Origin: Marinobacter mangrovi
Lineage (GTDB): Bacteria > Pseudomonadota > Gammaproteobacteria > Pseudomonadales > Oleiphilaceae
Assembly: GCF_016798325.1 (NCBI RefSeq)
Contig: NZ_JAERVO010000004.1
Span: forward strand, 310,001-374,000
DNA length: 64,000 nt
Direction: 5' to 3'
Part shown: piece by piece, positions 25,396 through 33,815 of the stretch
Layout of the letters: the number at the start of each line of letters is the position of its first letter
Position numbering within the stretch: position 1 is the first letter of the stretch
The notes under the pieces: model-generated
Database searches by the model: none
The model's input: only the letters and a program-made list of their open reading frames with translations
What the model was told of the DNA's origin: nothing
Made by a program: the position numbers and the translations under genes

Positions 25396-27141
25396 ATGAA
25401 GCGTTTGACCCGTCGCGAGTTCCTGCGTGTTTCGGCCCTGAGTGCCGGCGCGGTTGCCGTATCCACTGGTCTGTCGGGCTGCCTGTCCGGGTCCACCGAA
25501 GAGGATCGTGAACGCGCGATCAGTTTCGACCACGGCGTAGCCAGCGGCGATCCGCTGCAGGACCGCGTGATGCTCTGGACCCGCCTGACCCCGAATGACG
25601 GCAACACCAGCGCCATGTCCGTAGGCTGGGAAGTGGCCGAGGACGAGGACTTCAACCAACTGGTGCATTCCGGCACCACGCAGACCACGGCGGACAACGA
25701 TTTCACCGTGAAAGTGGACGTGCTGAACCTGTCTGCCGGCACCACCTATTTCTATCGTTTCAAGTCCAATGACGCCGGTACGTCGCCGGTGGGACAGACC
25801 AGAACCTTGCCGGAAGGCGTCGTCGACCAGGCGGCGTTTGCCGTCGTTTCCTGCGCCAACTACCCGGCCGGTTATTTCAACGTTTACGCGGAAATTGCCA
25901 AGGAGACCGACCTCGATGCGGTCCTGCATCTGGGCGACTTCATCTACGAGTACGGTGAGGGTCAGTACGGCACCGACGGTGCAGAAGCCATCGGCCGCGC
26001 GCTGCCCGACAACAGCAACACGGAAACAATCACCCTGGACGAGTACCGGACTCGCTACGCGCTTTACCGGGCGGACAGCGACTGCCAGGCCATGCATGCC
26101 CGCTGGCCGCTCATCGCAGTCTGGGACGACCACGAAGTGGCCAACGACGCCTGGGAGAACGGGGCCGAAAACCACCAGCCCTCCACGGAAGGCGACTACC
26201 AGGATCGCAAGATGCAGGCGCTCCAGGCCTACTTCGAGTGGATGCCGGTGCGCCCGGCCAGTGCGGATAACACAGAAACCATCTATCGCAGCTTTGAATT
26301 TGGTGACCTCGCCAGTCTTTACATGCTCGATACCCGGTTGATTGCGCGGGACAAGCAGCTGGACTACGACGATTATCTGGACGGTTCTGGCGGCATTGAT
26401 GAGGGGGCATTCGAGGCGGACGTCGAAGATCCGAACCGGGAGATGATCGGGGCCGAGCAGTTCAGCTGGTTGAGCAATAAAGTCCAGCTATCTAACGCCC
26501 GCTGGCAGATACTCGGACAGCAGGTTCTGATGGGGCGGATGCTGTTCCCGGCGGAGCTGTTAGTGGCTTATGAAAGTGGGGATACGCTGGCGATCGTGCA
26601 GGCGATTCAGCAACTGGTGGATATCAAGCAGCGGTATCCTGATTCAGTTAGCAGTGAGGAGGAAGCGCGGATCACGAACGTACTTCCCTACAACCTCGAC
26701 GCCTGGGATGGCTATTACTACGAGCGGGAGCAGGTGCTCAAGATCTTCAAAGAGGCCGACAAGAATCTGGTCGTCCTGGCAGGGGACACCCACAACGCCT
26801 GGGCCAACAACCTGCACCTGGACACCAGTAATGGCGGCACAGCGGTGGGCGTGGAATTCGCGACGGCGTCTGTCAGCTCGCCTGGGTTGGAGACGTATCT
26901 GCAAGTGCCGTCGGACAGCATCGCCCAGGTCGAAGAGGCTTTGGTCACCCTGATCGACGATCTTGAATACAGCAACGCCAACCAGCGCGGCTACCTCAAA
27001 CTCACCCTGACCCCGGACGAGGCCCGTTCCGACTGGCGCTTTGTCGACACGGTGAAAGCCGACAGCTACAGCATCGATGCCGACAGCAATACGGCTTGGA
27101 AAACCACACCATCAAACCGGGTTCTCCAGTCCGTCAGTTGA
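25396..27141 (+). CDS. PhoD-type alkaline phosphatase, Tat-exported lipoprotein
   Basis: 581 residues. The N-terminus has a twin-arginine motif (TRREFLRVS) followed by a hydrophobic stretch and a lipobox LSGC, so it is probably a Tat-translocated lipoprotein. The PhoD N-terminal domain starts near residue 50 (HGVASGDPLQDRVMLWTRL). The metallophosphatase core includes HLGDFIYEYGEGQYG, IAVWDDHEVANDAW and LAGDTHNAWANNL, containing the usual Asp/His/Asn metal ligands. It should release phosphate from phosphodiesters or monoesters outside the inner membrane. The stop codon lies inside a 12-bp inverted repeat. Confidence 0.92.
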   Translation: MKRLTRREFLRVSALSAGAVAVSTGLSGCLSGSTEEDRERAISFDHGVASGDPLQDRVMLWTRLTPNDGNTSAMSVGWEVAEDEDFNQLVHSGTTQTTADNDFTVKVDVLNLSAGTTYFYRFKSNDAGTSPVGQTRTLPEGVVDQAAFAVVSCANYPAGYFNVYAEIAKETDLDAVLHLGDFIYEYGEGQYGTDGAEAIGRALPDNSNTETITLDEYRTRYALYRADSDCQAMHARWPLIAVWDDHEVANDAWENGAENHQPSTEGDYQDRKMQALQAYFEWMPVRPASADNTETIYRSFEFGDLASLYMLDTRLIARDKQLDYDDYLDGSGGIDEGAFEADVEDPNREMIGAEQFSWLSNKVQLSNARWQILGQQVLMGRMLFPAELLVAYESGDTLAIVQAIQQLVDIKQRYPDSVSSEEEARITNVLPYNLDAWDGYYYEREQVLKIFKEADKNLVVLAGDTHNAWANNLHLDTSNGGTAVGVEFATASVSSPGLETYLQVPSDSIAQVEEALVTLIDDLEYSNANQRGYLKLTLTPDEARSDWRFVDTVKADSYSIDADSNTAWKTTPSNRVLQSVS

Positions 27142-27150
27142 CGGACTGGA
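27125..27150. terminator. Inverted repeat overlapping the PhoD gene stop codon
   Basis: TCCAGTCCGTCA (27125-27136) and TGACGGACTGGA (27139-27150) are perfect 12-base complements with a 2-base gap, lying between convergent genes. The phosphatase TGA is the first triplet of the right arm. No T-run follows on the plus strand. It is probably a shared bidirectional terminator. Confidence 0.45.
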
Positions 27151-27165
27151 TTGAGGGGGCCAGCG

Positions 27166-27588
27166 TTACTCGGTCACCGTGATGGTGATCTTTTTCGAGA
27201 CCACCGGTGGATCGAAGGGAATGTGATTCTGGTCGCCCATCAATAACTGGAGTGTGTGCTGGCCGGGTGAGAGGTCCAGTCGGGTTTCGGTCTGACCGCC
27301 GCCGAAGTGCTTGTGGTGGTCGTCGGAAGGGATGGGCTGGCCTTTCGGCGGCAGACCGTCCGCATCAATCAACAGGTGGTGGTGGCCGGTGTCCGCCTTG
27401 TCGGTGCCGGCCGGCGCCACGCCCATGCCTGTCAGTCCGAACCGCACGGTGACGGGGGAGCTGACCGTCGCGCCATCCTCGGGCGTGATGAAATAGACCG
27501 ATGCATCGTCGGGTGCCGGCGTTGCCTGGGCCAGTCCGGATGCCATCACCAGCGCGAATGCGGGTAACCACTTGGGTTGAACGCCCAT
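27166..27588 (-). CDS. DUF4399 domain-containing periplasmic protein
   Basis: 140 residues with a signal peptide (PKWLPAFALVMASGLAQA). The DUF4399 pattern follows: VYFITPEDGATVSSPVTVRF, GHHHLLIDADGLP and PGQHTLQLLMGD. The fold is probably an immunoglobulin-like beta sandwich with a His cluster that might bind metal; function unknown. ATG 27588 is preferred because AAAAGGAGA lies about 7 bases upstream; an ATG at 27618 would add ten residues that cover the ribosome-binding site. Confidence 0.85.
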   Translation of the reverse strand: MGVQPKWLPAFALVMASGLAQATPAPDDASVYFITPEDGATVSSPVTVRFGLTGMGVAPAGTDKADTGHHHLLIDADGLPPKGQPIPSDDHHKHFGGGQTETRLDLSPGQHTLQLLMGDQNHIPFDPPVVSKKITITVTE

Positions 27589-27823
27589 TCTGCAATCTCC
27601 TTTTTGCTGAGGGTTCAACCATCAGCATAGGAAGCCACCACGGAATTGAACATATCGATTTCCTGCACAGATCGAGCGCCCATCGGAGGGCCATCAAACG
27701 GCGACCGGGGCCATGGGTTGAGACAGGGATCAATGCTATATTCAGACGACTCCAACAGCGGTCATGGATGGCGTTAGGCCTGTTGTCGGGGCTCACTCGG
27801 CAGATCAGAAACGGGAGGTCATG

Positions 27824-28492
27824 ATGCAACTGGTCATCGGCAACAAGAATTACTCATCCTGGTCCCTGCGACCCTGGCTCCTGATGTCGGCATTCGGTCT
27901 TGAATTTGAGGAGATCGAAGAGTCGCTCCAGCAGGATGGCCTGAAGGTTCGGCTCGGGCGTTATTCACCGACTTCCCGTGTGCCGGTCCTGATCGACGGC
28001 GGTCTGACCGTCTGGGATTCCCTGGCCATTTGCGAATACGTGTCCGAAGCCTACCTGGACGGCCGTGGCTGGCCGGCGGATCTGCGGGCCCGGGCCCATG
28101 CGCGGGCGATCTGTGCGGAAATGCATTCCGGCCTGTCGGCCCTGCGTTCGGAAATGCCCATGAACTGCCGCGCCCGTCGCCTGATTGAACTGTCCGAGGC
28201 CGCCAAGGCGGATGTCGAAAGAGTGGACCGCATCTGGACCGATTGCACCACCCGTTACGGAGAGGACGGCCCCTGGCTGTTCGGTGATTTCTCCATCGCC
28301 GACTGCTTCTACGCGCCGGTGGCCTGGCGCTTCCTGACCTACGGCACACCACTGTCGGACGGCGCCCAGCAGTACGCGGCGCGGCTGCGCCATCACGAAT
28401 CCATGGAGCGCTGGCTCGCCGGTGCCCTTGCCGAAACCGAGATCGTCCCGGAGGACGAAGCCGGCAGCGATATCCCCGGCGCCCGGCTTTAA
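27824..28492 (+). CDS. Glutathione S-transferase family protein
   Basis: About 222 residues. The N-terminal thioredoxin-like domain begins QLVIGNKNYSSWSLRPW, where the SSWSLRPW segment carries the likely catalytic Ser. VPVLIDGGLTVWDSLAICEY follows, including the cis-Pro and the Asp-Ser glutathione-binding pair. The C-terminal half is helical (PWLFGDFSIADCFYAPVAWR). It is a cytosolic detoxification or reductase enzyme; the class resembles bacterial zeta/theta-like GSTs. Two adjacent ATGs at 27821 and 27824 occur; GGGAGG at 27813-27818 favours the second. Confidence 0.87.
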   Translation: MQLVIGNKNYSSWSLRPWLLMSAFGLEFEEIEESLQQDGLKVRLGRYSPTSRVPVLIDGGLTVWDSLAICEYVSEAYLDGRGWPADLRARAHARAICAEMHSGLSALRSEMPMNCRARRLIELSEAAKADVERVDRIWTDCTTRYGEDGPWLFGDFSIADCFYAPVAWRFLTYGTPLSDGAQQYAARLRHHESMERWLAGALAETEIVPEDEAGSDIPGARL

Positions 28493-28514
28493 CGCAGCGC
28501 TGACGGGCGCCCGG

Positions 28515-29537
28515 TCATGGGCATTCCATGTCCCGGGCGTCCGCGAACTGTTGGCGTATCGCGTCGATCATGCGGGACTGATCGACGTATTCCGGCGGCA
28601 GCGGGGCCAGCAGGTAAACGGCATCCCCGCCACTCAGGTCGTCGGCGCCGTAGGTGGGATGTGTCGGATTGCTCACCGTGACGGGCGTCAGGACTCGTAT
28701 TTTGAGATCCGGATCCCGGGCCTGCAGCAACGCTACCGTGCCCAGCCGGCCCTCGCTGTGGAATACCCCCGTAACATGCAGCACCTGGGCGCCGGGATGG
28801 GCTTTCAGTGCCTGCAGGATGCGACTCGCCATGGTGTTGTCCCGCAGGAGCTGCGCCTTGTAACGGTTCTCTAACGGATTGTCGCCACCGCTGCCACTAC
28901 CGTGGCCGCCCATGGCCGCGAAGAAACGCTCGCGATAATTCGGGTCGCTCAGGAAAGGCTGCTTCGGCAGCAGTGCCTGCAGATCTGGATCCAGCCGGTC
29001 CAGCGCCGTCGGACCCTCCCGGCCCACGCAGCGGACGGCCAATGTCGGCGCGTTAGCGGCCACCACCGGCAGGCCCAGTTCCGCGGCGAAAGTCACCAGC
29101 GGCCGGTAGCCCGCCCGGTAGTTTTCCCATGCTTCGGCGTCTTCGATCATCTCCGCTTCGCCCAGCTTGCCGGCCAGGTATTGGTCCAGTTCCGGCTGGT
29201 GATCCACGTTGAACGGCTCCAGCGACAACACCTGATCCGGATGCTCGGCATAAAGGGCTGCCTGCATGCGGGCCTCCAGCAGGTGCGCGCCGTTATGGCC
29301 GTGCAGCTCGCCAATCACCACCACGTCGGCATCCCGCCATTTGGCCGCCAACGCTTCCACGGTAATGGGCTGGCCCGTGTCACCGTCGATCACCGGCGTA
29401 TTCAGGATGGAATGCATGGGTGGCAGGGAAGGCGGCGAGTCCGGCTCCGGCGTCCAGTGAGCACAACCGACAAGCAGAAGCGGGACAAGGCCGCAGATCG
29501 GAAGCAGGCGATGGAACACGGGCAAACTCCTTGGCAT
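28515..29537 (-). CDS. ChaN family lipoprotein
   Basis: 340 residues. The lipoprotein signal has lipobox LVGC. The body matches the ChaN/haem-binding lipoprotein family: VVVIGELHGHNGAHLLEARM near residue 70, LSLEPFNVDHQPELDQYL, then YKAQLLRDNTMASRIL and HVTGVFHSEGRLG. Family members are outer-membrane-associated and implicated in iron or haem handling, with a catalytic-looking His/Glu cluster. An ATG at 29537 puts the signal peptide at the N-terminus; an upstream frame to 29630 would add 31 residues. It is convergent with the GST gene. Confidence 0.85.
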   Translation of the reverse strand: MPRSLPVFHRLLPICGLVPLLLVGCAHWTPEPDSPPSLPPMHSILNTPVIDGDTGQPITVEALAAKWRDADVVVIGELHGHNGAHLLEARMQAALYAEHPDQVLSLEPFNVDHQPELDQYLAGKLGEAEMIEDAEAWENYRAGYRPLVTFAAELGLPVVAANAPTLAVRCVGREGPTALDRLDPDLQALLPKQPFLSDPNYRERFFAAMGGHGSGSGGDNPLENRYKAQLLRDNTMASRILQALKAHPGAQVLHVTGVFHSEGRLGTVALLQARDPDLKIRVLTPVTVSNPTHPTYGADDLSGGDAVYLLAPLPPEYVDQSRMIDAIRQQFADARDMECP

Positions 29538-29716
29538 GGCGATGCGCACAGTGAGCACAAAACGGGGATGGTTACCCGATGACTTTAGCGCAGTTCCAGC
29601 GACAGACCGACTTGGGGGACAAAACGGCAATCTTACGGTCTAACTATTGTCTTGCGTCAGTTAATACGTAAACGCCTATAGTGAGAGTACGGTTCTCGAT
29701 TGAGCGAGGTACCCCT

Positions 29717-30046
29717 ATGACCGATCGCACCGAATTCCTGACCGACCTGCGCCATGAACTCAAAGCGCGCATCGATAAGTATTCCGCCCACCAACACCGC
29801 GACGGTGGCCCCCTGGAAGCCGATTTCGCCGAGCAGGCCGTCCAGCGACAGAATGATGAAGTCGTCGACGGACTGGATGTCGAGGCCCGTGAAGAATTAC
29901 GACAGGTGGAACGGGCGCTTCGTCGCATTGAAGAAGGTGAGGGCGACATCTGCGAATACTGCGGTGAATTCATCAACCCCGAGCGAATCAAGATCCTGCC
30001 CCAGACCACCATTTGCGTGGAATGTGCCGAAGAACAGACGGGCTGA
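29717..30046 (+). CDS. TraR/DksA family C4 zinc-finger protein
   Basis: 109 residues. The N-terminal half is charged and helical (coiled-coil-like, RTEFLTDLRHELKARID). The C-terminal zinc finger is CEYCGEFINPERIKILPQTT followed by ICVEC, a complete C4 site of the DksA/TraR family. These proteins bind RNA polymerase's secondary channel or act as related regulators. It is shorter than DksA itself (about 150 residues). ATG 29717 is chosen; a longer frame from 29681 has no better ribosome-binding site. An intrinsic terminator follows. Confidence 0.88.
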   Translation: MTDRTEFLTDLRHELKARIDKYSAHQHRDGGPLEADFAEQAVQRQNDEVVDGLDVEAREELRQVERALRRIEEGEGDICEYCGEFINPERIKILPQTTICVECAEEQTG

Positions 30047-30083
30047 AGACGGGCCGCTGACTCCCGACGTGTGTGATGGCTTG

Positions 30084-30109
30084 ACCCTGTAACCACTTCA
30101 GGGTTTTTA
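30084..30109 (+). terminator. Intrinsic terminator after the DksA-type gene
   Basis: ACCCTG (30084-30089) pairs with CAGGGT (30099-30104) around a 9-base loop and runs into TTTTTAA (30104-30110). This is a short but classical rho-independent structure. It sits between the zinc-finger gene and the cation exporter, separating the two transcripts. Confidence 0.7.
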
Positions 30110-30142
30110 ATAGCGTCAACCACAATCAAGGAGCCCGTTTCC

Positions 30143-31072
30143 ATGTCTCACGCCCATCACCACCACGGTCACTCGCATCACGGCCATGCCCACGGACACG
30201 CGCACGGGATGGCTCACAACCGTGCGTTTGCCATCGGCATTCTGCTCAACGTGTTTTTCGTCGTGGTGGAAGCGGTGTACGGCGTACTGGCGGATTCCAT
30301 GGCCCTGCTGGCGGATGCCGGGCACAACCTGAGCGATGTACTGGGCCTCATCCTGGCCTGGGGCGCGGCCTGGCTGGCCCAGCGTGCGGCCACCAAATGG
30401 CGCACCTACGGGCTGAAGAAAACCACCATCCTGGCGGCGCTGATCAACGCGCTGGTGCTGATGGTCGCCATCGGCGGCATCGCCTGGGAGTCGATCCGCC
30501 GCTTCGCCAATCCGCCGGAAGTGGCCGGCATGACCGTGATCGTCGTGGCGCTGATTGGCGTGGTGATCAACGCTGCGACCATGATGCTGTTCATGGCCGG
30601 TCAGAAAGAAGACCTGAACATCCGCGGTGCCTTCCTGCACATGGCGGCGGACGCCGGTGTGTCGCTGGGCGTCGCGGTGGCTGGCCTGGTGATCCTGTGG
30701 ACCGGGCAGACCTGGATTGACCCCGTCGTCAGTCTGGCCATCGTTGCCGTCATCCTGATCGGCACCTGGGGACTGCTCAAGGAATCGCTCAACCTCAGCC
30801 TGGACGCCGTACCTTCCGGTATCGACCCGGATGAGGTCCACACGGTGCTCAATGACCTGCCGGGCGTGGAAGGCGTCCACCACGTGCACATATGGGCCAT
30901 GAGCACCACCGAAAACGCCTTGACCGCCCATCTGGTCAAGCCGGACCCGGCCTCCGACGACGCCCTGCTGGAAACCCTGGAAGGCAAGCTGCGCCATGAC
31001 TTCAACATCAACCACGTCACCATCCAGTGGGAGCGGGACAGCGACGCTTGTCCGGTGTCTCATCGCTGTTGA
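30143..31072 (+). CDS. Cation diffusion facilitator (CzcD/ZitB-like) metal exporter
   Basis: 309 residues. The N-terminus is an extreme His-rich metal-binding tail (HAHHHHGHSHHGHAHGHAHG). Six membrane helices follow. The transport-site motifs LLADAGHNLSDVLGL in helix 2 and LHMAADAGVSLGV in helix 5 carry the paired Asp/His ligands. The C-terminal cytoplasmic domain (about 205-300) has the typical VHHVHIWAM stretch. It exports Zn2+ or related divalent cations in exchange for protons. The gene stands alone after a terminator. Confidence 0.93.
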   Translation: MSHAHHHHGHSHHGHAHGHAHGMAHNRAFAIGILLNVFFVVVEAVYGVLADSMALLADAGHNLSDVLGLILAWGAAWLAQRAATKWRTYGLKKTTILAALINALVLMVAIGGIAWESIRRFANPPEVAGMTVIVVALIGVVINAATMMLFMAGQKEDLNIRGAFLHMAADAGVSLGVAVAGLVILWTGQTWIDPVVSLAIVAVILIGTWGLLKESLNLSLDAVPSGIDPDEVHTVLNDLPGVEGVHHVHIWAMSTTENALTAHLVKPDPASDDALLETLEGKLRHDFNINHVTIQWERDSDACPVSHRC

Positions 31073-31155
31073 CAGAACCGGGTCGCTGGGCAGAGCGGGT
31101 CCATGGTCTATAGTTCGGGATAACGGAATGGTTGTCCCGGCAAAGGATGTTGGTC

Positions 31156-31680
31156 ATGGGGTTCCGGAGTTTCGTCGTCGCGATCGGTTTTTTATGCGCA
31201 ATGCCTGGTCTGGTCAGTGCAGAGGTCTATCGCTGGGTGGATAAGGATGGCAACGTCCATTTCGGGGATCATATTCCGAAGGCCTACGAAGCGCAGGGTG
31301 AAACGCTCGATATCGATAGCGGTCATCCGTCGGCCCGCGAGCGGAAGTCGGCCGAGGCGATCGCCGAATCGGCCCGCGAGGCAGCCGACGCCGCGAGGGA
31401 ATATCGGCACGAACAAGAGCAGCGTGCCGAAGAAGCTGGCGCAAATCCGGCTGAAGTGAAGCCCCAACAAGCCGAGCCCCAGTCGCTCCCCGAATCGCCC
31501 GGTCCCGGAACCCGGCTGACTCATGAGCAACAGCAAGAACGGTACGAAGCCCAAATGAGACGCTACCGGGAAAGCCAGCGCTGCTTTGCTCCGTACAAAG
31601 TCGTGGGCGGAGGCACCAAGGGTGAGGCGTTCAAGCACTGCACGCCCGTACCGCGGCCCAAATACCCCGGAGTGGATTAG
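31156..31680 (+). CDS. DUF4124 domain-containing exported protein
   Basis: 174 residues. A signal peptide (MGFRSFVVAIGFLCAMPGLVSA) is followed by the DUF4124 motif VYRWVDKDGNVHFGDHIPK. The middle is Ala/Glu-rich and likely coiled coil. The C-terminal region has two cysteines (QRCFAPY and KHCTP) that might form a disulfide. ATG 31156 is chosen over the upstream TTG at 31132 and ATG at 31147 because AAAGGA lies 8 bases before it. It is related in its N-terminal domain to the protein at 5138-5593. Confidence 0.85.
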   Translation: MGFRSFVVAIGFLCAMPGLVSAEVYRWVDKDGNVHFGDHIPKAYEAQGETLDIDSGHPSARERKSAEAIAESAREAADAAREYRHEQEQRAEEAGANPAEVKPQQAEPQSLPESPGPGTRLTHEQQQERYEAQMRRYRESQRCFAPYKVVGGGTKGEAFKHCTPVPRPKYPGVD

Positions 31681-31814
31681 TCACGTCGACCGTTGTTGTA
31701 CCCCTGGTGGTCAGCCAGCCGTTAGCTCTTGGTCTAAATTGCCCCGTAAACGCTCGTCATTCGCCCCGGAAGTTGAGACAGTAGTCTTTTGTTGGGTGAT
31801 GGATTGGAGCCGGT

Positions 31815-32294
31815 ATGCCGGGAACTGAACGACAGATTACATTGCGCTTCCTGGCGGAACCCGGGGACCAGAATTTTGGTGGCAAGGTACACGGCGGCGC
31901 CGTGATGCGCTGGATCGACCTCGCGGCCTACGCTTGTGCGGCCGGGTGGAGCGGCAAGTACTGCATCACCGCCTATGCCGGCGGCATCCGCTTCGTCAAA
32001 CCCATCCTGGTGGGGCAGCTCGTTGAAGTCGCCGCCAAGGTGATCATGACCGGCAACACCTCCATGCACATCGCCATGGAAGTGAGGGCCGGCTACCCGA
32101 CCCGGGAAGAACGCAGCCTGACCACCCGCTGCACCGTCATCATGGTGGCGGTGGATGAAGAAGGAAATCCCACCCCGGTCCCGGAATGGGTGCCCAAGGA
32201 ACCTCGCGACCTGAAGCTGCGGGATTCGGCCAAACGGTTGATGGAGTTGCGCAAGCAGCTGAGCCAGGAAGAGGCGTATTTTCCCGAGCCCTGA
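31815..32294 (+). CDS. Acyl-CoA thioesterase (YciA/hotdog family)
   Basis: 159 residues, single hotdog fold. The active-site helix region NFGGKVHGGAVMRWIDLAAY (residues about 20-40) has the Asp and the Gly-rich turn typical of YciA/BFIT-type thioesterases. GGIRFVKPILVGQLVEV forms the central strand. It hydrolyses acyl-CoA thioesters in the cytoplasm; chain length is unknown. ATG 31815 is preceded by GGAG at a suitable distance. Confidence 0.88.
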   Translation: MPGTERQITLRFLAEPGDQNFGGKVHGGAVMRWIDLAAYACAAGWSGKYCITAYAGGIRFVKPILVGQLVEVAAKVIMTGNTSMHIAMEVRAGYPTREERSLTTRCTVIMVAVDEEGNPTPVPEWVPKEPRDLKLRDSAKRLMELRKQLSQEEAYFPEP

Positions 32295-32334
32295 GAGGGT
32301 GTGTGTGTTCTCTGGCAGCCTTGCAGGCTGCTCC

Positions 32335-32405
32335 GAAGCTAAAGCATCGGCTACATTTTCGGTCAACTCGGGCATGTAGCAGACGCTTCAGCTTCTGAGG
32401 CGCCG
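32335..32405. repeat. Imperfect hairpin repeat element, left copy
   Basis: GAAGCTAAAGCATCGGCTAC (32335-32354) is an imperfect reverse complement (three mismatches in twenty) of GTAGCAGACGCTTCAGCTTC (32376-32395). The sequence from 32373 to 32405 (33 bases) recurs identically at 33573-33605. It is a REP-like intergenic element between the thioesterase gene and the pspA-like gene, and may also terminate both. Confidence 0.6.
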
Positions 32406-32419
32406 TCAGGCGCCCATAT

Positions 32420-33136
32420 TCACTCGGGGCTGGAAGGCGACGCCGTGCGCGCCTCACCACCCCGCAACCGCGCCAACACCGCTTTCGCATCATGCTTCCC
32501 GGTGCTGATCCCCGCACTCTCCAGCTTGCGATCCAGATCCTGGCCTTCGTCCTCTTCAGCCAGCTCCCGCAAACTCTCATTCACATCCGCATTCCGCGTC
32601 TGCTGCGATTTAATGCGGTCGGCGGACGACGCCAGGTCGCTCATCCGGCTGTTCAGTCCGGTGGTGTGACTGCCCAATTGCTTCAACACCTGCTCCGCGT
32701 TGCGGTTGGCTTTGGCCAGACTCAGCTCCCGTTTGTAGTGCTGCAGGCGTCGGGCCGCTGCAGAGAGTTGCTTGCGCAGAGTCTGCTCCTGCTGCGCCAG
32801 GTATTGGGCTTGCTGGCGCTGTTCGGCCAGCGTGTTTTCGTCTTCGGCGATGCGCTCGGCCAACTCGCCGGCCAACGCGTCTTCGCTTTTATCGAGGGCT
32901 TCCCGCGCCTGATTCTCACGGCGGGTAATGCCCTCGGCCAGTTGGTCGTTGCTGCGGGCGAGTTGCTTGGATTCGGCCATCAGCCCGGCCAGTTCGCGCC
33001 GGGCGACAATCATGGCGTCTTCCGTCTCTCGAAGCTCCTGCGCCATGATGCGCAGGGCGTTGGCGTCCACCAGTTTCTCCGCCGGTTCGCAGGCGGAGGC
33101 GCGGAACAGGGTGCCGACTTTTCTCCAGATCATCAT
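32420..33136 (-). CDS. PspA/IM30 family protein
   Basis: 238 residues, almost wholly charged and predicted as long coiled-coil helices (about 25-190, for example LAERIAEDENTLAEQRQQAQ). No signal peptide is present. PspA-like proteins bind the inner face of the cytoplasmic membrane as helical ESCRT-III-like assemblies and help preserve membrane integrity under stress. ATG 33136 is selected because GGGGAG sits 8 bases upstream; a GTG at 33145 would overlap this site. It follows the YiaA-like membrane protein gene by 5 bases, a pairing that suggests membrane recruitment of the PspA-like protein. Confidence 0.8.
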   Translation of the reverse strand: MMIWRKVGTLFRASACEPAEKLVDANALRIMAQELRETEDAMIVARRELAGLMAESKQLARSNDQLAEGITRRENQAREALDKSEDALAGELAERIAEDENTLAEQRQQAQYLAQQEQTLRKQLSAAARRLQHYKRELSLAKANRNAEQVLKQLGSHTTGLNSRMSDLASSADRIKSQQTRNADVNESLRELAEEDEGQDLDRKLESAGISTGKHDAKAVLARLRGGEARTASPSSPE

Positions 33137-33141
33137 GGCGC

Positions 33142-33411
33142 TCACTCCCCGTATTCTTTCAGGATCTGCTGGGCCCGGGCCTCGGAGATCCGATTGTGGA
33201 TGCGTTTGCCTTCGTGCTCGTCGCGCATGGTCTTGGACAGGGTGATGGTGGTGCTCACCAGGAACAGGGCACAGATCGCCATGTAGCCTTTGACCAGCAG
33301 GTCGGTGGGCGTAAACACAATGCCCACCGCGGTGGCCACCAGGGCAATCGCGAACGATGCCTTCACAAAGAACAACCAGCCGGTCGAGTTGCTACTGAGT
33401 TCGTTATCCAT
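33142..33411 (-). CDS. YiaA/YiaB family inner membrane protein
   Basis: 89 residues with two membrane helices (about 15-37 and 43-62: WLFFVKASFAIALVATAVGI and YMAICALFLVSTTITLSKTM), the YiaAB two-helix domain. It is an inner-membrane protein of unknown function. ATG 33411 has GGAGG just upstream; the open frame extends to 33516 without a comparable site. It is probably the first gene of a two-gene operon with the PspA-like gene. Confidence 0.85.
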   Translation of the reverse strand: MDNELSSNSTGWLFFVKASFAIALVATAVGIVFTPTDLLVKGYMAICALFLVSTTITLSKTMRDEHEGKRIHNRISEARAQQILKEYGE

Positions 33412-33572
33412 ACAGCCTCCGGTTCGTGCTTTCTTGTTGAATGCGGCGTGTGCCGCTGTTGGAGACACTGTGGTTGGGTGGGGCGATGGGCACCAGAAAA
33501 AGCCAAATAGTTGCATGGGATTGGCTATGGGGTATTACCTGGCGATACTATATGCCGAGATGTTCGCCGTTC

Positions 33573-33605
33573 CATGTAGCAGACGCTTCAGCTTCTGAGG
33601 CGCCG
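33573..33605. repeat. 33-bp repeat, right copy (identical to 32373-32405)
   Basis: The 33 bases from CATGTAGCAGACGC to GAGGCGCCG are identical to 32373-32405, in the same orientation, exactly 1200 bases apart. The two copies flank the yiaA-pspA pair. It is immediately followed by a separate inverted-repeat element. Confidence 0.75.
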
Positions 33606-33627
33606 AAGGTGCCCGATCAAGACTCAA

Positions 33628-33751
33628 TCGTAGGTTGGGCTGACGCAGGAAGCCCAACAAGCGTAGCCGTGTTGAACCGGCATGGAAGGGGAATCCGTAC
33701 AGGGCCGCGGGCGGGTCATCGTTGGGCTTCCTGCGTCAGCCCAACCTACGA
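33628..33751. repeat. Inverted-repeat (REPIN/MITE-like) element
   Basis: The 33-base arms at 33628-33660 and 33719-33751 (cores TAGGTTGGGCTGACGCAGG and its complement) are reverse complements with one mismatch, separated by about 58 bases. Repeats built on TAGGTTGGG are common in gammaproteobacterial genomes. It has no coding capacity of note and lies between yiaA and the regulator gene. Confidence 0.75.
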
Positions 33752-33815
33752 ACCACAGGCATGCGGGTATCTTTGAGCTGCCATCAACCACTCGCAATCC
33801 GGAGACCCGAATTCT

